From: an uncultured Flavobacteriales bacterium | Lineage (GTDB): Bacteria > Bacteroidota > Bacteroidia > Flavobacteriales_D > Parvicellaceae | Length of the DNA: 62,043 bases | Direction of reading: 5' to 3' | Assembly (NCBI GenBank): GCA_905480225.1 | Contig: CAJQPO010000019.1 | Span: 1-62,043 of the forward strand | In this document: positions 8,545 through 17,362 of the stretch, piece after piece | Layout: every line of letters begins with the position of its first letter | Position numbering within the stretch: position 1 is the first letter of the stretch | Position numbers and translations under genes: made by a program | The notes under the pieces: generated by a model | Seen by the model: the letters and a program-made list of their open reading frames with translations, nothing else | Told to the model about the DNA's origin: nothing | Databases searched by the model: none

Positions 8545-9672
8545 TTAATTTGACTTTTTCAAGTTGAACCCCAAACTTAACCCGGTTTGCCAACCATATT
8601 TATTGAAAGATGCATATAAATTAACAGGGATGTTTAAGTAGCCTGAGTTAAACGTCTTTCCGACTGCCATGACCCATCCAGCGGATGGTTTAATGCGTCC
8701 TCGACTGTCCATTCGAGCAACGATTTCATAGGGGTTCGCTTGGTATAAGCTATCTTCAACTGTGCCAATCCATTCTGATTGAAGTTGCCATTTTCCTATT
8801 CCTTCATGGTAAAAACTATTGGCTTCTCTTTCTAATCCAAACGATGGCCCAAAGGCAAACTCTAATCCTGTTTTACCGCTTCTAAATCCATTCATGATTA
8901 CCATTTTTGGGTTGAATAATTGTTGTTCTGGGCCACTAAGCATAAATAAGAATTCAATGAGTGCATGAAAATCTCCTGCGCTGAGGTATTCTTTCTCTAT
9001 TTGATAACCAAATTGAGAAACAACAGGTGCTGCATCCCAACCTCCTTCACTAACAGGTGCTTGCATTCGGCTTGCCATTTCTCCCAATACTAATGCTACT
9101 CCTACTCGTGGACCATTATTTGTAATGTCTGTTTTAGGGGTTTCGGGAGGTTGTTGGTAATAAATTAGGCTGTTTAGTGTTTCCATTTTATTTTTTATGC
9201 CAAGCATGTCATTTAGTGTTAGCTGTATCATAGCTTGAATTTCGATAGGTGCATCTACGAATTCCATTATGGTCGTTTTATCGTATTTGCCTGATTGAAT
9301 ATCGAGCACTTTTAAACTGACCACTATTTTTTTTCCTAAGGCATCAATACTACCTGAAAACATTTTGTCTACCTGAATGTTTTTGCCTATTTCTTGTAAA
9401 CAATCTTTTCCGTAGCATTCATTGATTTCGAGCTTATTCTTTGCGCCCATTTCCAATATATCGTGTTTATCCAATACTTTGAATTTTTTGCTTTTTACTA
9501 ATTCAATTCTAAGTAGGCTACCTGCAATTTCTGGAGAAATAGCGTTGATATTAGAATGAATGTTTAATACAGCAGCTGTAACGATTGGTTCTGTCCCTGT
9601 TTCTTCTTGACATTGAACAATTGATATCGAGGTGCATAATAATAGGGTTAGTATCTTGTTTTTTATTTTCAT
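8545..9672 (-). CDS. Secreted protein with CsgG/LpoB (TolB-like) N-terminal domain
   Basis: This 375-residue protein has a signal peptide (about 1-21). Residues 30-150 carry the pattern of the CsgG/LpoB/FlgT anticodon-binding-like fold: AAVLNI, a helix ending KFKVLDKHDI, CLQEIGKNIQVDKMFSGSI and VSLKVLDIQSG. The rest (about 185-375) is rich in alternating aromatic strands with short turns, as in an outer-membrane or periplasmic beta domain, and has no motif I recognise. In other bacteria such N-terminal domains regulate wall synthases or assemble secretion pores. It is single, convergent with rluD, and preceded by about 200 bases of AT-rich noncoding DNA. The function is not known. Confidence 0.65.
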   Translation of the reverse strand: MKIKNKILTLLLCTSISIVQCQEETGTEPIVTAAVLNIHSNINAISPEIAGSLLRIELVKSKKFKVLDKHDILEMGAKNKLEINECYGKDCLQEIGKNIQVDKMFSGSIDALGKKIVVSLKVLDIQSGKYDKTTIMEFVDAPIEIQAMIQLTLNDMLGIKNKMETLNSLIYYQQPPETPKTDITNNGPRVGVALVLGEMASRMQAPVSEGGWDAAPVVSQFGYQIEKEYLSAGDFHALIEFLFMLSGPEQQLFNPKMVIMNGFRSGKTGLEFAFGPSFGLEREANSFYHEGIGKWQLQSEWIGTVEDSLYQANPYEIVARMDSRGRIKPSAGWVMAVGKTFNSGYLNIPVNLYASFNKYGWQTGLSLGFNLKKSN

Positions 9673-9835
9673 GAGTTCTGTTTTTTTCTTGTGCTAAATA
9701 ACAGTTAAGTTGTATAATTGAAAAGTTGTAAATTTTTTTATACGTACATTGTCCTATTTGATTTAAATGATATTTTCATATTAATTTTTGAAATAAAAGT
9801 TTCATTATACGTACTTAATAAAAAGATATTTTGAA

Positions 9836-9869
9836 TTTGTGAGATGATAATAATGATTGCTTAAATTTG
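9836..9869 (+). promoter_or_regulatory. Predicted promoter of the PaaY-like gene, close to the ATG
   Basis: TTTG at 9836-9839 and TAAATTTG at 9862-9869 match the Bacteroidota -33 and -7 elements with a 22-base gap. The -7 box ends only four bases before the ATG at 9874, so transcription would begin at or next to the start codon. Confidence 0.5.
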
Positions 9870-9873
9870 TTTT

Positions 9874-10473
9874 ATGATATACGAATTCAAGGGATTTAAA
9901 CCGGTAATTCATGAGTCCGCATTTATTCATCCACAGGCTAGTGTAACCGGCAATGTTTTCATTGGAGCAAATGTTTACATAGGTCCCGGTGCTGCCATTA
10001 GGGGAGACTGGGGAAAAATCGAAATCGAAAACGGTTGTAATGTTCAGGAAAATTGCACCCTACATATGTTCCCAGGCACGACAGTAACATTGAAGGAGGG
10101 AGCTCATATTGGCCATGGAGCAATTATTCATGGAGCAACCATCGGTAGGAATTCATTGATTGGAATGAACGCTGTTATTATGGATGATGTTATTGTTGGT
10201 GACGAGTGCATTGTTGGTGCACTATCCTTCGTTGGCCCAAAAATGACAATAGAAAATAGGAAACTAGTTGTGGGTAATCCAGCGAAAATAATCAAAGAGG
10301 TTTCGGATGAAATGATCCATTGGAAAACAAAAGGAACTGAGCTTTATCAGGGATTACCACAAGAATGTGAAACGTCATTAAAAGTTTGTCAACCACTCCG
10401 TGAAGCAGAAAAAAATCGACCAAGTCAAAAAGCGATTCTTGAAACTTGGGAAACAATTAAAACTAGAAAGTAG
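9874..10473 (+). CDS. PaaY/CaiE-type hexapeptide-repeat protein (gamma-carbonic-anhydrase-like)
   Basis: This 199-residue left-handed beta-helix protein is built from hexapeptide turns (ASVTGNVFIGANVYIGPGA and onward to about residue 150), followed by a helical tail. Three histidines in LHMFPG, HIGHGAIIHG match the zinc ligands of gamma-carbonic anhydrases. The tail GTELYQ...CQPLREAE resembles PaaY (phenylacetate degradation) and CaiE rather than plain acetyltransferases. PaaY is a thioesterase that clears dead-end CoA esters. No paa or cai genes are nearby, so the physiological role here is open; thioesterase or carbonic anhydrase activity is inferred from the family. Confidence 0.82.
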   Translation: MIYEFKGFKPVIHESAFIHPQASVTGNVFIGANVYIGPGAAIRGDWGKIEIENGCNVQENCTLHMFPGTTVTLKEGAHIGHGAIIHGATIGRNSLIGMNAVIMDDVIVGDECIVGALSFVGPKMTIENRKLVVGNPAKIIKEVSDEMIHWKTKGTELYQGLPQECETSLKVCQPLREAEKNRPSQKAILETWETIKTRK

Positions 10474-10526
10474 GTATACTGTTGCCAAATGAAACCGGTA
10501 TATTTAAGTTCAAAATCAATACGTAA

Positions 10527-11468
10527 ATGAGCATTTTTTTAGAAGAACAAGAGGAAGCAAAAGGCGTTCTTAACTTTTTGTTCAAACATGGTGCTAGGAT
10601 TATTATTGCATTCATAATTGGTTCTGTCATATCAATTTGTCTAACTTTTTTTATCCCTGAGAAGTTCAGGTCAATTGGAATTATTTATCCACCAAATTCG
10701 TTTGCAAGAGAGCAATTAATTAGTAATCCACAATTTGGTCACGAGACGGAAACAGAGCACTTATTGCAATTGTTGGAATCAACAACTTTACGCGATCAGG
10801 TAATCCATAAATTTGATTTATATAATTACTATAAATTGGACAGTACTGTCCTTGGATGGAGACAGGATCTGCAACTTAAATTTATTGGAGATATTAATTT
10901 TCTGCGGTCTAAATATTTATCTGTAGTGATTTCAGCCGAATTGACGAGTCCGGAATTAGCAGCAGACATTGTCAATTATATTATTGACGAGGTAAACCAT
11001 TACAAAAAGAAAGTATTTAACGAAAATCGGGCATCCGAGATTGCATTTTATAAAAATAGAGTAGAACGAAGCGAAGGAGAGCGTGATTCTGTTGTTTCGT
11101 TGATTTACATTTTGAAAGATACCACGGATGCAGAAAACTTAATTGAAAATTTCAAACTAAGATTAAATAAAGAGAACTACATCGAAAATGAATATATCGA
11201 TAGTCGGTCGATGGAAGTTTTGATAAAAAAATACAATTTACTTGAAGCTCAAACTTTATCTTTTCAACAGGACTTTGAACGTGCAAAGGATGAATTAAGT
11301 AAACCACTGTTGAAGAACTATATAGTTGATCGGGCGGTTCCGGCTGATAAGAAAGTATCACCTTCATTCATCATCAATGCCTTGATTGGAGGTATTTTGT
11401 TCACGTTAACCATACTGCTGCTGGTGATTCTTCGAACAAATTATAAATCGTTTAAATCAGCCTTGTAA
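10527..11468 (+). CDS. Wzz-like polysaccharide chain-length protein
   Basis: This 313-residue protein has a short cytoplasmic N-terminus, a membrane helix near residues 25-45, a large extracytoplasmic helical and coiled region, and a second membrane helix near 286-306. This is the two-helix layout of Wzz/FepE/Etk chain-length determinants. The segment FFIPEKFRSIGIIYPP just after the first helix is characteristic. The tyrosine-kinase (Wzc) half is absent. It is followed three bases later by a Wzy/WaaL-type gene, consistent with polymer-length control in exopolysaccharide assembly. Confidence 0.78.
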   Translation: MSIFLEEQEEAKGVLNFLFKHGARIIIAFIIGSVISICLTFFIPEKFRSIGIIYPPNSFAREQLISNPQFGHETETEHLLQLLESTTLRDQVIHKFDLYNYYKLDSTVLGWRQDLQLKFIGDINFLRSKYLSVVISAELTSPELAADIVNYIIDEVNHYKKKVFNENRASEIAFYKNRVERSEGERDSVVSLIYILKDTTDAENLIENFKLRLNKENYIENEYIDSRSMEVLIKKYNLLEAQTLSFQQDFERAKDELSKPLLKNYIVDRAVPADKKVSPSFIINALIGGILFTLTILLLVILRTNYKSFKSAL

Positions 11469-11471
11469 GTA

Positions 11472-12959
11472 TTGAATATTAGTCGGAGTTATACCGTCAT
11501 AATGGTTCTCCTCATAGGAGTAATAGTGCTAACCACGTTTTTTATTTTTCCAGATAGTAGAGTTACTTTGGTTTTCGAAATATTAGGAACGCTAACGGTT
11601 TTTAGTTTATTTTTTTTATTCAAGAAAAAATGGCTTTTGTTCATTGCCATATCAGCCATCCCCATATCAACAGGCGTAATTCTACCGCAAACAGGAATGA
11701 GTATATCATTTCCGTCAGAGTTATTAACTGCTGCTTTAGCTCTATTTGTATCGATACAAATTTTAAGAAATAAGATAGAGTTAAGCTTATTAAAACATCC
11801 TTTAACCGTATTACTTTTAATTGACTTGGGTTGGATTGGAATATCAACCATATTTAGCACGAGTTCTGACATATCTGCCAAGCGTATGATGATGAAGTGT
11901 GCTTTTTTTCTGGTGTTCTATTTGTTGGTAGGTTCATTTTCTTTTAGAGATAGGTCAAAGGTGTTAAAGTTGCTCTTATTGTATGTGTTCGGGCTGATTC
12001 CAGTAATGTATTTCACCTTTGTTAAGCACATGTCTTATGATTTTGATTTGAGGACAGTATCTGAAATTTGCAGACCGTATTTTAATGAACATACTATATA
12101 TGCAGCGTGTTTAGCTTTTGTTATTCCAATCGTACTGATCGTATTATGGAATTCAAAAATTTTCAAACTCTCTTTGTCTTGGAAACTACTGTTGGGAGCG
12201 ACATTTTTATTTCTTTTGTCTCAAGAGGTTTTAGCGTTGTCTAGGGCCGCCTTAATAAGTCTTGTGGCAGCATTTTTCTTTTACTTATTTCTTAAAACGA
12301 AGTGGAAAACAACGGTTTTGTTTGGTTTTATGGCGCTGCTATTAACAGTGGGAACAATTTATGAAAATCAGATTTTTGATTCTTTTCAAAAAACAGAGGC
12401 TGTAAGTAACGATGGCAACTTATCTAATCATATTTCTTCCGTTACTAATGTGAAAACAGATGCATCTAATCTAGAACGAATTAATCGTTGGATTTGTGCG
12501 ATTGAAATGTTTAAAGAAAAACCGCTTACTGGTTTTGGCCCTGGGACATACCAGTTTGAATACGGTCAATTCCAAACTTCTGAATTCAAAACCTACATTA
12601 GTACCAATCATGGTGACCAAGGCAATGCGCATTCTGAATACTTAACGTATCTTTCTGAAACAGGATTGCCGGGATTTTTAATCTATCTTGTTTTGGTATT
12701 CTATACCATTCAATTAGGCATTCAAAATTACCATCGAATAATTGATAAAAAAGAGAAAGTCATGTTATTGGCAATACTACTTGGACTAATCACCTTCTTT
12801 GTTCATGGATTAGTCAATGCTTTTATTGATCAGGATAAAATGGCCTTTTTAGTCTATGCTTCTATGGCAGCAATTGCTTTATTTGATATTCAAAATCGTA
12901 AAAATAAAACAATAGATAACGAAGATCACCTCCAAGCAATCGGTCAAACAGGTGATTAA
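11472..12959 (+). CDS. O-antigen ligase/polymerase family protein (Wzy_C)
   Basis: This 495-residue membrane protein has about ten to twelve transmembrane segments and a large loop near residues 300-390. The loop contains RINRWICAIEMFKEKP, LTGFGPGTYQFEY and GNAHSEYLTYLSETGLPG, the Wzy_C/WaaL signature with the glycan-contacting arginine and histidine. These proteins polymerise or ligate undecaprenyl-linked glycans on the periplasmic side. The start is a TTG three bases after the upstream stop; an ATG at 11502 is possible but would cut into the first membrane helix. It forms an operon with the Wzz-like gene. Confidence 0.83.
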   Translation: MNISRSYTVIMVLLIGVIVLTTFFIFPDSRVTLVFEILGTLTVFSLFFLFKKKWLLFIAISAIPISTGVILPQTGMSISFPSELLTAALALFVSIQILRNKIELSLLKHPLTVLLLIDLGWIGISTIFSTSSDISAKRMMMKCAFFLVFYLLVGSFSFRDRSKVLKLLLLYVFGLIPVMYFTFVKHMSYDFDLRTVSEICRPYFNEHTIYAACLAFVIPIVLIVLWNSKIFKLSLSWKLLLGATFLFLLSQEVLALSRAALISLVAAFFFYLFLKTKWKTTVLFGFMALLLTVGTIYENQIFDSFQKTEAVSNDGNLSNHISSVTNVKTDASNLERINRWICAIEMFKEKPLTGFGPGTYQFEYGQFQTSEFKTYISTNHGDQGNAHSEYLTYLSETGLPGFLIYLVLVFYTIQLGIQNYHRIIDKKEKVMLLAILLGLITFFVHGLVNAFIDQDKMAFLVYASMAAIALFDIQNRKNKTIDNEDHLQAIGQTGD

Positions 12960-13155
12960 GTGATTGTTTGATTGGAGTTATGCTGTACTTTTCAACTTTA
13001 CTCTTCGATTAGACCATTTTAATTAGCTTCGTGTATAAGGCTGTTTCAATTACAGGTTTTCTATAATCAGAACAGCAAAAAGATTGTAGTATATTTCAAA
13101 AAGGATAAGCGTATAAAGCTAAATAAGCATGCAGTTTTATTCAGGTTGACGATTC

Positions 13156-14157
13156 ATGAAATTGAGTGTTGGTATTAAAAATATTATTTCTAAAGTGAGC
13201 AAAAATCTTAAATGGATTGGGAATGACCTTTTATTTTCTACTGGAATCGTTAATCCCAAATTACCAAAATCGGGTAATTGCATACTAGTGTACCATGGGA
13301 TAGATGATGGCAACACCAAAAGAGTCAATGCAAAATTCATTTCAGAAAAGGATCTGAAATCTCAATTATACTGGCTTAAAACCAGGGCTAATATTCTTTC
13401 AACAGAACAGATTTTTAATGAGTCGAATCACGATAATGGATTTAATATAGCGATTACGTTCGATGATGGTTTTGCAAATAACCATAAGTACTTGTTGCCC
13501 ATTGTTGAAGAATTAGAAATACCAATTACTGTTTTTGTAACGACCATCCAATTAAAAAATGAAAACTACCTATGGCCAGATGCAGTTGATTTATTTTCAA
13601 TTAGTGGTCCAGAAACAATTAAATTTAAAGGGGAAAATTACCATAAAAGGAAGAACGAGTATGTAAATAAACATCATGGGCGCTTAAAATCAGTCATCAC
13701 TTCAGGCGGCTATAAATCAGCGAAAGAAGCCCTAGTGCTCATGGGTTTTGACGAAGAAGCATTACAGAATTTCCCGAGTGTTCTTTGGCGGATGATGGAC
13801 GCTTCTGAGCTTCAAAAACTGGCTCAATCTCCATTCATAACGATAGGTTCGCATGGAGTTTGTCACGATTCTTTTGTAAAACTGTCTGCAGACGAACTGC
13901 AAGTAGAGATAGTAAATTCGAAAAAGTATTTAGAAGATGTTACTGGTAATACAATTGATCAAATTGCCTATCCCTATGGTCATTACAACGATCAAATTAT
14001 CGATGCCATTGAAGCTACTGGATATAAATTTCAGTTTAGAGTTGATTTACAAAAGCAACACAATGCATTAGATAAAAGAGTGATGACTAGGTTAGGAATT
14101 AATCCTTTTATTTCCTGGGGTAATCAAGTAAAGGCAATAGGGAATGGCAAATACTGA
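13156..14157 (+). CDS. Polysaccharide deacetylase (NodB homology)
   Basis: This 333-residue carbohydrate esterase 4 family protein carries the catalytic and metal motifs ITFDDGFANNH (motif 1, double aspartate), GSHGVCHDSF (motif 2, the two metal histidines) and IAYPYGHYND (motif 3). CE4 enzymes remove N- or O-acetyl groups from glycans. No signal peptide is evident, so it may act on a cytoplasmic precursor or be secreted in another way. About 195 bases of noncoding DNA separate it from the ligase gene. The stop overlaps the downstream acetyltransferase by 14 bases, suggesting paired acetyl removal and addition during glycan tailoring. Confidence 0.85.
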   Translation: MKLSVGIKNIISKVSKNLKWIGNDLLFSTGIVNPKLPKSGNCILVYHGIDDGNTKRVNAKFISEKDLKSQLYWLKTRANILSTEQIFNESNHDNGFNIAITFDDGFANNHKYLLPIVEELEIPITVFVTTIQLKNENYLWPDAVDLFSISGPETIKFKGENYHKRKNEYVNKHHGRLKSVITSGGYKSAKEALVLMGFDEEALQNFPSVLWRMMDASELQKLAQSPFITIGSHGVCHDSFVKLSADELQVEIVNSKKYLEDVTGNTIDQIAYPYGHYNDQIIDAIEATGYKFQFRVDLQKQHNALDKRVMTRLGINPFISWGNQVKAIGNGKY

Positions 14158-15055
14158 ATTCACTTTTCATCCACTGAATGAATCCCATTTGCTGGGCTTG
14201 GTAAAACTGTTTCGTACCGTATTTGGCAAAAAGAGAACAACTGAATACTTTAAATTGAAGTACCTAAGTGGAAATGTACTTGATGGTAGCTTCAGTTTTG
14301 TCGCGATGAAAGGACAAAAAATTGTTGGTTTTGTTGGTGCTATTCCACAAGTATACCACGGAGAAGACGCTACTTATATCATTGCTCATTCTTGCGAATA
14401 TCAAACGCATCCAGATTTTCAGAGACAGGGGATTCACAAGCAATTAATTGCGCGATCGAATAATTTGTTAAAAAAGAATGGAGTTCACCTTATTTATGGA
14501 TATTTAAGCGATGTCAGCGAAGCAAGTATTAATAGCTCAGGATGGGAATATTTAAGATACCTGCATTATTCTGTGGTGCGAACCGGAGGTTTTCCGATTC
14601 AAAAGGTGAAATATAAAATAACTGGTAAATCAAAATGGGGTAAATTTCAAGAGGGGCTACAACCTGGAAAATTTGAAGCAGATTCCAAGGGCATTATAAT
14701 GGAGTTAATAAACCATGATTTATTAAAATATCGATCTTTTACAGATAATGGAATTTTTAAATTTGGTGCTTGTACATTTTGGGTGAAGCTTTCAGAGGTA
14801 CTGCATATTGGGAAATTTAGTTGTCAGCATTTCGCTAGTTTCGAAACGGGATTGAACTTGTTAATAGCGCATTGTAAGAAACACGGCATCGATAAAATTG
14901 TTTTTCAGGTTGATCCAGCTTCGAAAGAATTTGAATTTCTAACAGAATACGGCACTGACGTTCTTCCCGGTTCAAGAATTGGAATATGCTTTTTAGCGGA
15001 AAGGTTTGATGTGAGTCAGTTTAGATTCTCGTATTCTAATTTTGATGATTTCTAA
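14144..15055 (+). CDS. GNAT-type N-acetyltransferase
   Basis: This 303-residue protein has an N-terminal GNAT domain (about 1-150) with the acetyl-CoA-binding segment YQTHPDFQRQGIHKQLI, in which RQGIHK stands for the Q/RxxGxG/A motif. The second half (about 155-303) is less clear and may be a second, degenerate acyltransferase lobe, as in two-domain glycan acyltransferases. It overlaps the deacetylase gene by 14 bases, so the two are almost certainly co-expressed. Modification of the exopolysaccharide or its precursor is inferred from context only. Confidence 0.75.
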   Translation: MANTEFTFHPLNESHLLGLVKLFRTVFGKKRTTEYFKLKYLSGNVLDGSFSFVAMKGQKIVGFVGAIPQVYHGEDATYIIAHSCEYQTHPDFQRQGIHKQLIARSNNLLKKNGVHLIYGYLSDVSEASINSSGWEYLRYLHYSVVRTGGFPIQKVKYKITGKSKWGKFQEGLQPGKFEADSKGIIMELINHDLLKYRSFTDNGIFKFGACTFWVKLSEVLHIGKFSCQHFASFETGLNLLIAHCKKHGIDKIVFQVDPASKEFEFLTEYGTDVLPGSRIGICFLAERFDVSQFRFSYSNFDDF

Positions 15056-15723
15056 TTTTGATTTTGACGGATTTCAAATAAGTAATTTTCCTCAGAAATG
15101 CTTTTTGTGGTCTTAATGAGGTAAAATGAGTATTTGAATTCAAGTGCTATGTTTTTAATTTTTTCCAGTTCGCAATCACTAGACAATGTCATGTAAATAC
15201 ACTTCTTAATCCCTCGTTCATTCAACTGTAGAAATAGCTTTTTAAAGAATTCGAAATCCTGACCGCAATACCATGCATGTTCTTTTTCAAGTATTGGATT
15301 TTTTGCATAAAAGGGTGGGTTAACAAGGATATAATCGAAATGAATTAATGGGATGTCATCAAACAAGTCTGAGCAAATACTTTGAAATACCGTCTCATTA
15401 TTTTTCTGATTTAAAACTAAATTATTTATTACCTGATGGCTGATGTCACTTGCAGTTACGTATGCGCCCTTCTTGCTTGCGACAAATGAAGTAATGGCAC
15501 TTCCACAACCTAATTCAAGAATGGATTTGCTCTTTACATGATTGTTTTCGATAAATTGGGTCAAAAGTTTAGAACTGGTAAAGTAGTGCGGATGGAAAAC
15601 TCCCGGGGGAATAGTTAACGTAATTTGATCATAAGTATAGGTGTTGTCTGCTTCTATAATCTTCAAGAGGCGATTGCCAAATAAATAGTGGATTGCCGAT
15701 TTAATTCTTTTTTTCATACCCAA
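15052..15723 (-). CDS. N6-type methyltransferase (small MTS domain)
   Basis: This 223-residue SAM-dependent methyltransferase has motif I at ILELGCGSAITSF and motif IV at ILVNPPFYAK. The N/DPPY-F form is typical of enzymes that methylate an amide or exocyclic nitrogen (PrmC, RsmC, TrmN6 relatives). The substrate is not defined by sequence; it could be a protein, an rRNA base or a small molecule. It converges on the GNAT gene with a 4-base overlap and sits 19 bases downstream of the arylsulfotransferase gene, so it is probably the second gene of that minus-strand unit. Confidence 0.75.
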   Translation of the reverse strand: MGMKKRIKSAIHYLFGNRLLKIIEADNTYTYDQITLTIPPGVFHPHYFTSSKLLTQFIENNHVKSKSILELGCGSAITSFVASKKGAYVTASDISHQVINNLVLNQKNNETVFQSICSDLFDDIPLIHFDYILVNPPFYAKNPILEKEHAWYCGQDFEFFKKLFLQLNERGIKKCIYMTLSSDCELEKIKNIALEFKYSFYLIKTTKSISEENYLFEIRQNQN

Positions 15724-15742
15724 TCTATTCAGTACTATCCAT

Positions 15743-17266
15743 TTAGTCTTTTAAGTAGCAGATTTTTTTTGTGGTTCCGTCACTATAGATTTCAAGATAT
15801 ATCTGTCCATTTTTATAGGTTTCAATTGCTCTTCCTAATAGGTCAATGGTACGTATTAAGTGTGGCGGCACACCTTCAACCTCTATTGCATTTACCGTTG
15901 AGCAATATGAAGCGGTGTAAAAAACAGGTTTTGAGCTGATTTTACCTATTCCCTGAGGAACCCAAACTTGATATGTTGAATCTGCAATAGGTTCGATAAG
16001 CTGCACAGTTTCGCCAGATGACCATAAGTAATCCGAATACCCAGCTTCTGCTGCTAAAAAGACAGTTCCTGCAGAATCCAAACAAGTAATTTCGGGCCTA
16101 TTAAAAGAAAATTGTGGTTGAAAAGGGTGAACGCGGTAGCTCATCACTGAATCTTGAAAAAAGGCCAGTGCTTGCAATTGATTGATTCCATTCGAAGTTA
16201 CAATTGATGGAGCAGGTCTAAAAACTCTTCCAAAATTGATTATTTTACTGTTGTTCCATCTGTAATAACTACCTGTAGATCGACCATAAACGGATGGTGA
16301 ATGTGTATACTCATCTTGCAATATTGCTTCCCATAACATTGTGTCCAATTCGTATTCTACAGCCCTTGATTCTAATGGTGAAGCTGACATATTTCCGTTA
16401 TCAAGTAAAAAGATGTATCCGGATGGTCTTCTCTCAGCACTATGTTGACCAGAAAAACCAGTATCGTTAGCGAATGTGAAGTCATTTAATTTTCCGCCTA
16501 GTCTCCAGACAATTTCGCCTGATGTGCTGTTAATTTTCACAATCGCATTCAAGTGTCGAAATGAAACTAAATAATGTCCATCGTAATCTTCATCAAAAGA
16601 ATTAAAATGGGCGTAGTCATAATTTCCAGCATTATAACCGTAATGATCATATCCTTCAGAAGGATGCAGGTAATTACAACTGTTCCATTCCCATAGCAGG
16701 TTGTTGTTTGGATCAACAATTTCTATCAGATTACATTTGCAATTGGTCGAAGCGCTGCCAGGATTACCGTTAAAAGTGAATGCACTCAAGTCAAAAATGC
16801 TATCCATAGTTCCTAAAATAGCATAGTTTCCGTTAGCTAATCGCTTAAAATCATGACTGTCCACTGATGTAGCATTTACAGCTGTGAGTTGTTGCTCAAT
16901 ATTAAAATTGGTATCCATTATTGTTGGCTGTGATAGCCACAATGCTCTGTCAGATACAAAAAAATGATTGCTGGCCGAGTCGTATTTGAAATCTGTCATC
17001 ATCGTGGAGTTCGGATTTGACCCGTACCATACGTTGTAGCCTTTCGAGTCTAAAATCATTGCTTTTGGTTGTATATATAAGGGGTCTGATGGCCCGCTAG
17101 ATAGCTTATACATTCCTAAAGCGTAATAGAAATTAAGAGTGCTATCTAATAATTGGAATTCATAAGGGAATATTTCTGAGGTAATGGGCCGATTAAAATT
17201 TTGCGCGATAGAATTGATAGAGAGGGTGGTGCATAAAAAGGCAACAAATGAAAATAGATATTTCAT
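15743..17266 (-). CDS. Secreted arylsulfotransferase (ASST type 2) with T9SS-like C-terminus
   Basis: This 507-residue protein has a signal peptide (about 1-21) and a six-bladed propeller of the Arylsulfotrans_2 family. The conserved histidine motifs are SVDSHDFKRL, YAHFNSFDEDYDG, SFRHLNAI and FSGQHSAERRPSGY. These enzymes move sulfate from phenolic sulfate donors to phenolic or glycan acceptors through a sulfo-histidine intermediate. The last 75 or so residues (TIDLLGRAIETYKNGQIYLEIY) resemble a T9SS type A sorting domain, so it is probably surface-exposed. Its location between glycan genes suggests a surface acceptor, which is inferred. Confidence 0.85.
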   Translation of the reverse strand: MKYLFSFVAFLCTTLSINSIAQNFNRPITSEIFPYEFQLLDSTLNFYYALGMYKLSSGPSDPLYIQPKAMILDSKGYNVWYGSNPNSTMMTDFKYDSASNHFFVSDRALWLSQPTIMDTNFNIEQQLTAVNATSVDSHDFKRLANGNYAILGTMDSIFDLSAFTFNGNPGSASTNCKCNLIEIVDPNNNLLWEWNSCNYLHPSEGYDHYGYNAGNYDYAHFNSFDEDYDGHYLVSFRHLNAIVKINSTSGEIVWRLGGKLNDFTFANDTGFSGQHSAERRPSGYIFLLDNGNMSASPLESRAVEYELDTMLWEAILQDEYTHSPSVYGRSTGSYYRWNNSKIINFGRVFRPAPSIVTSNGINQLQALAFFQDSVMSYRVHPFQPQFSFNRPEITCLDSAGTVFLAAEAGYSDYLWSSGETVQLIEPIADSTYQVWVPQGIGKISSKPVFYTASYCSTVNAIEVEGVPPHLIRTIDLLGRAIETYKNGQIYLEIYSDGTTKKICYLKD

Positions 17267-17270
17267 ACCA

Positions 17271-17278
17271 CAAATATA
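17271..17278 (-). promoter_or_regulatory. Predicted -7 box of the arylsulfotransferase gene (TATATTTG)
   Basis: On the minus strand this is TATATTTG, an exact TAnnTTTG match, four bases from the ATG at 17266. A TTTTG lies 16 bases further upstream. The position predicts a leaderless transcript. Confidence 0.5.
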
Positions 17279-17362
17279 TTTAAGAATTCAATTGCAAAAC
17301 AGCAGTTGTGTTTGAGCAAGTGAAATAGAATAGATTGCCAGGTTTTAAATAATTTATCGGTA

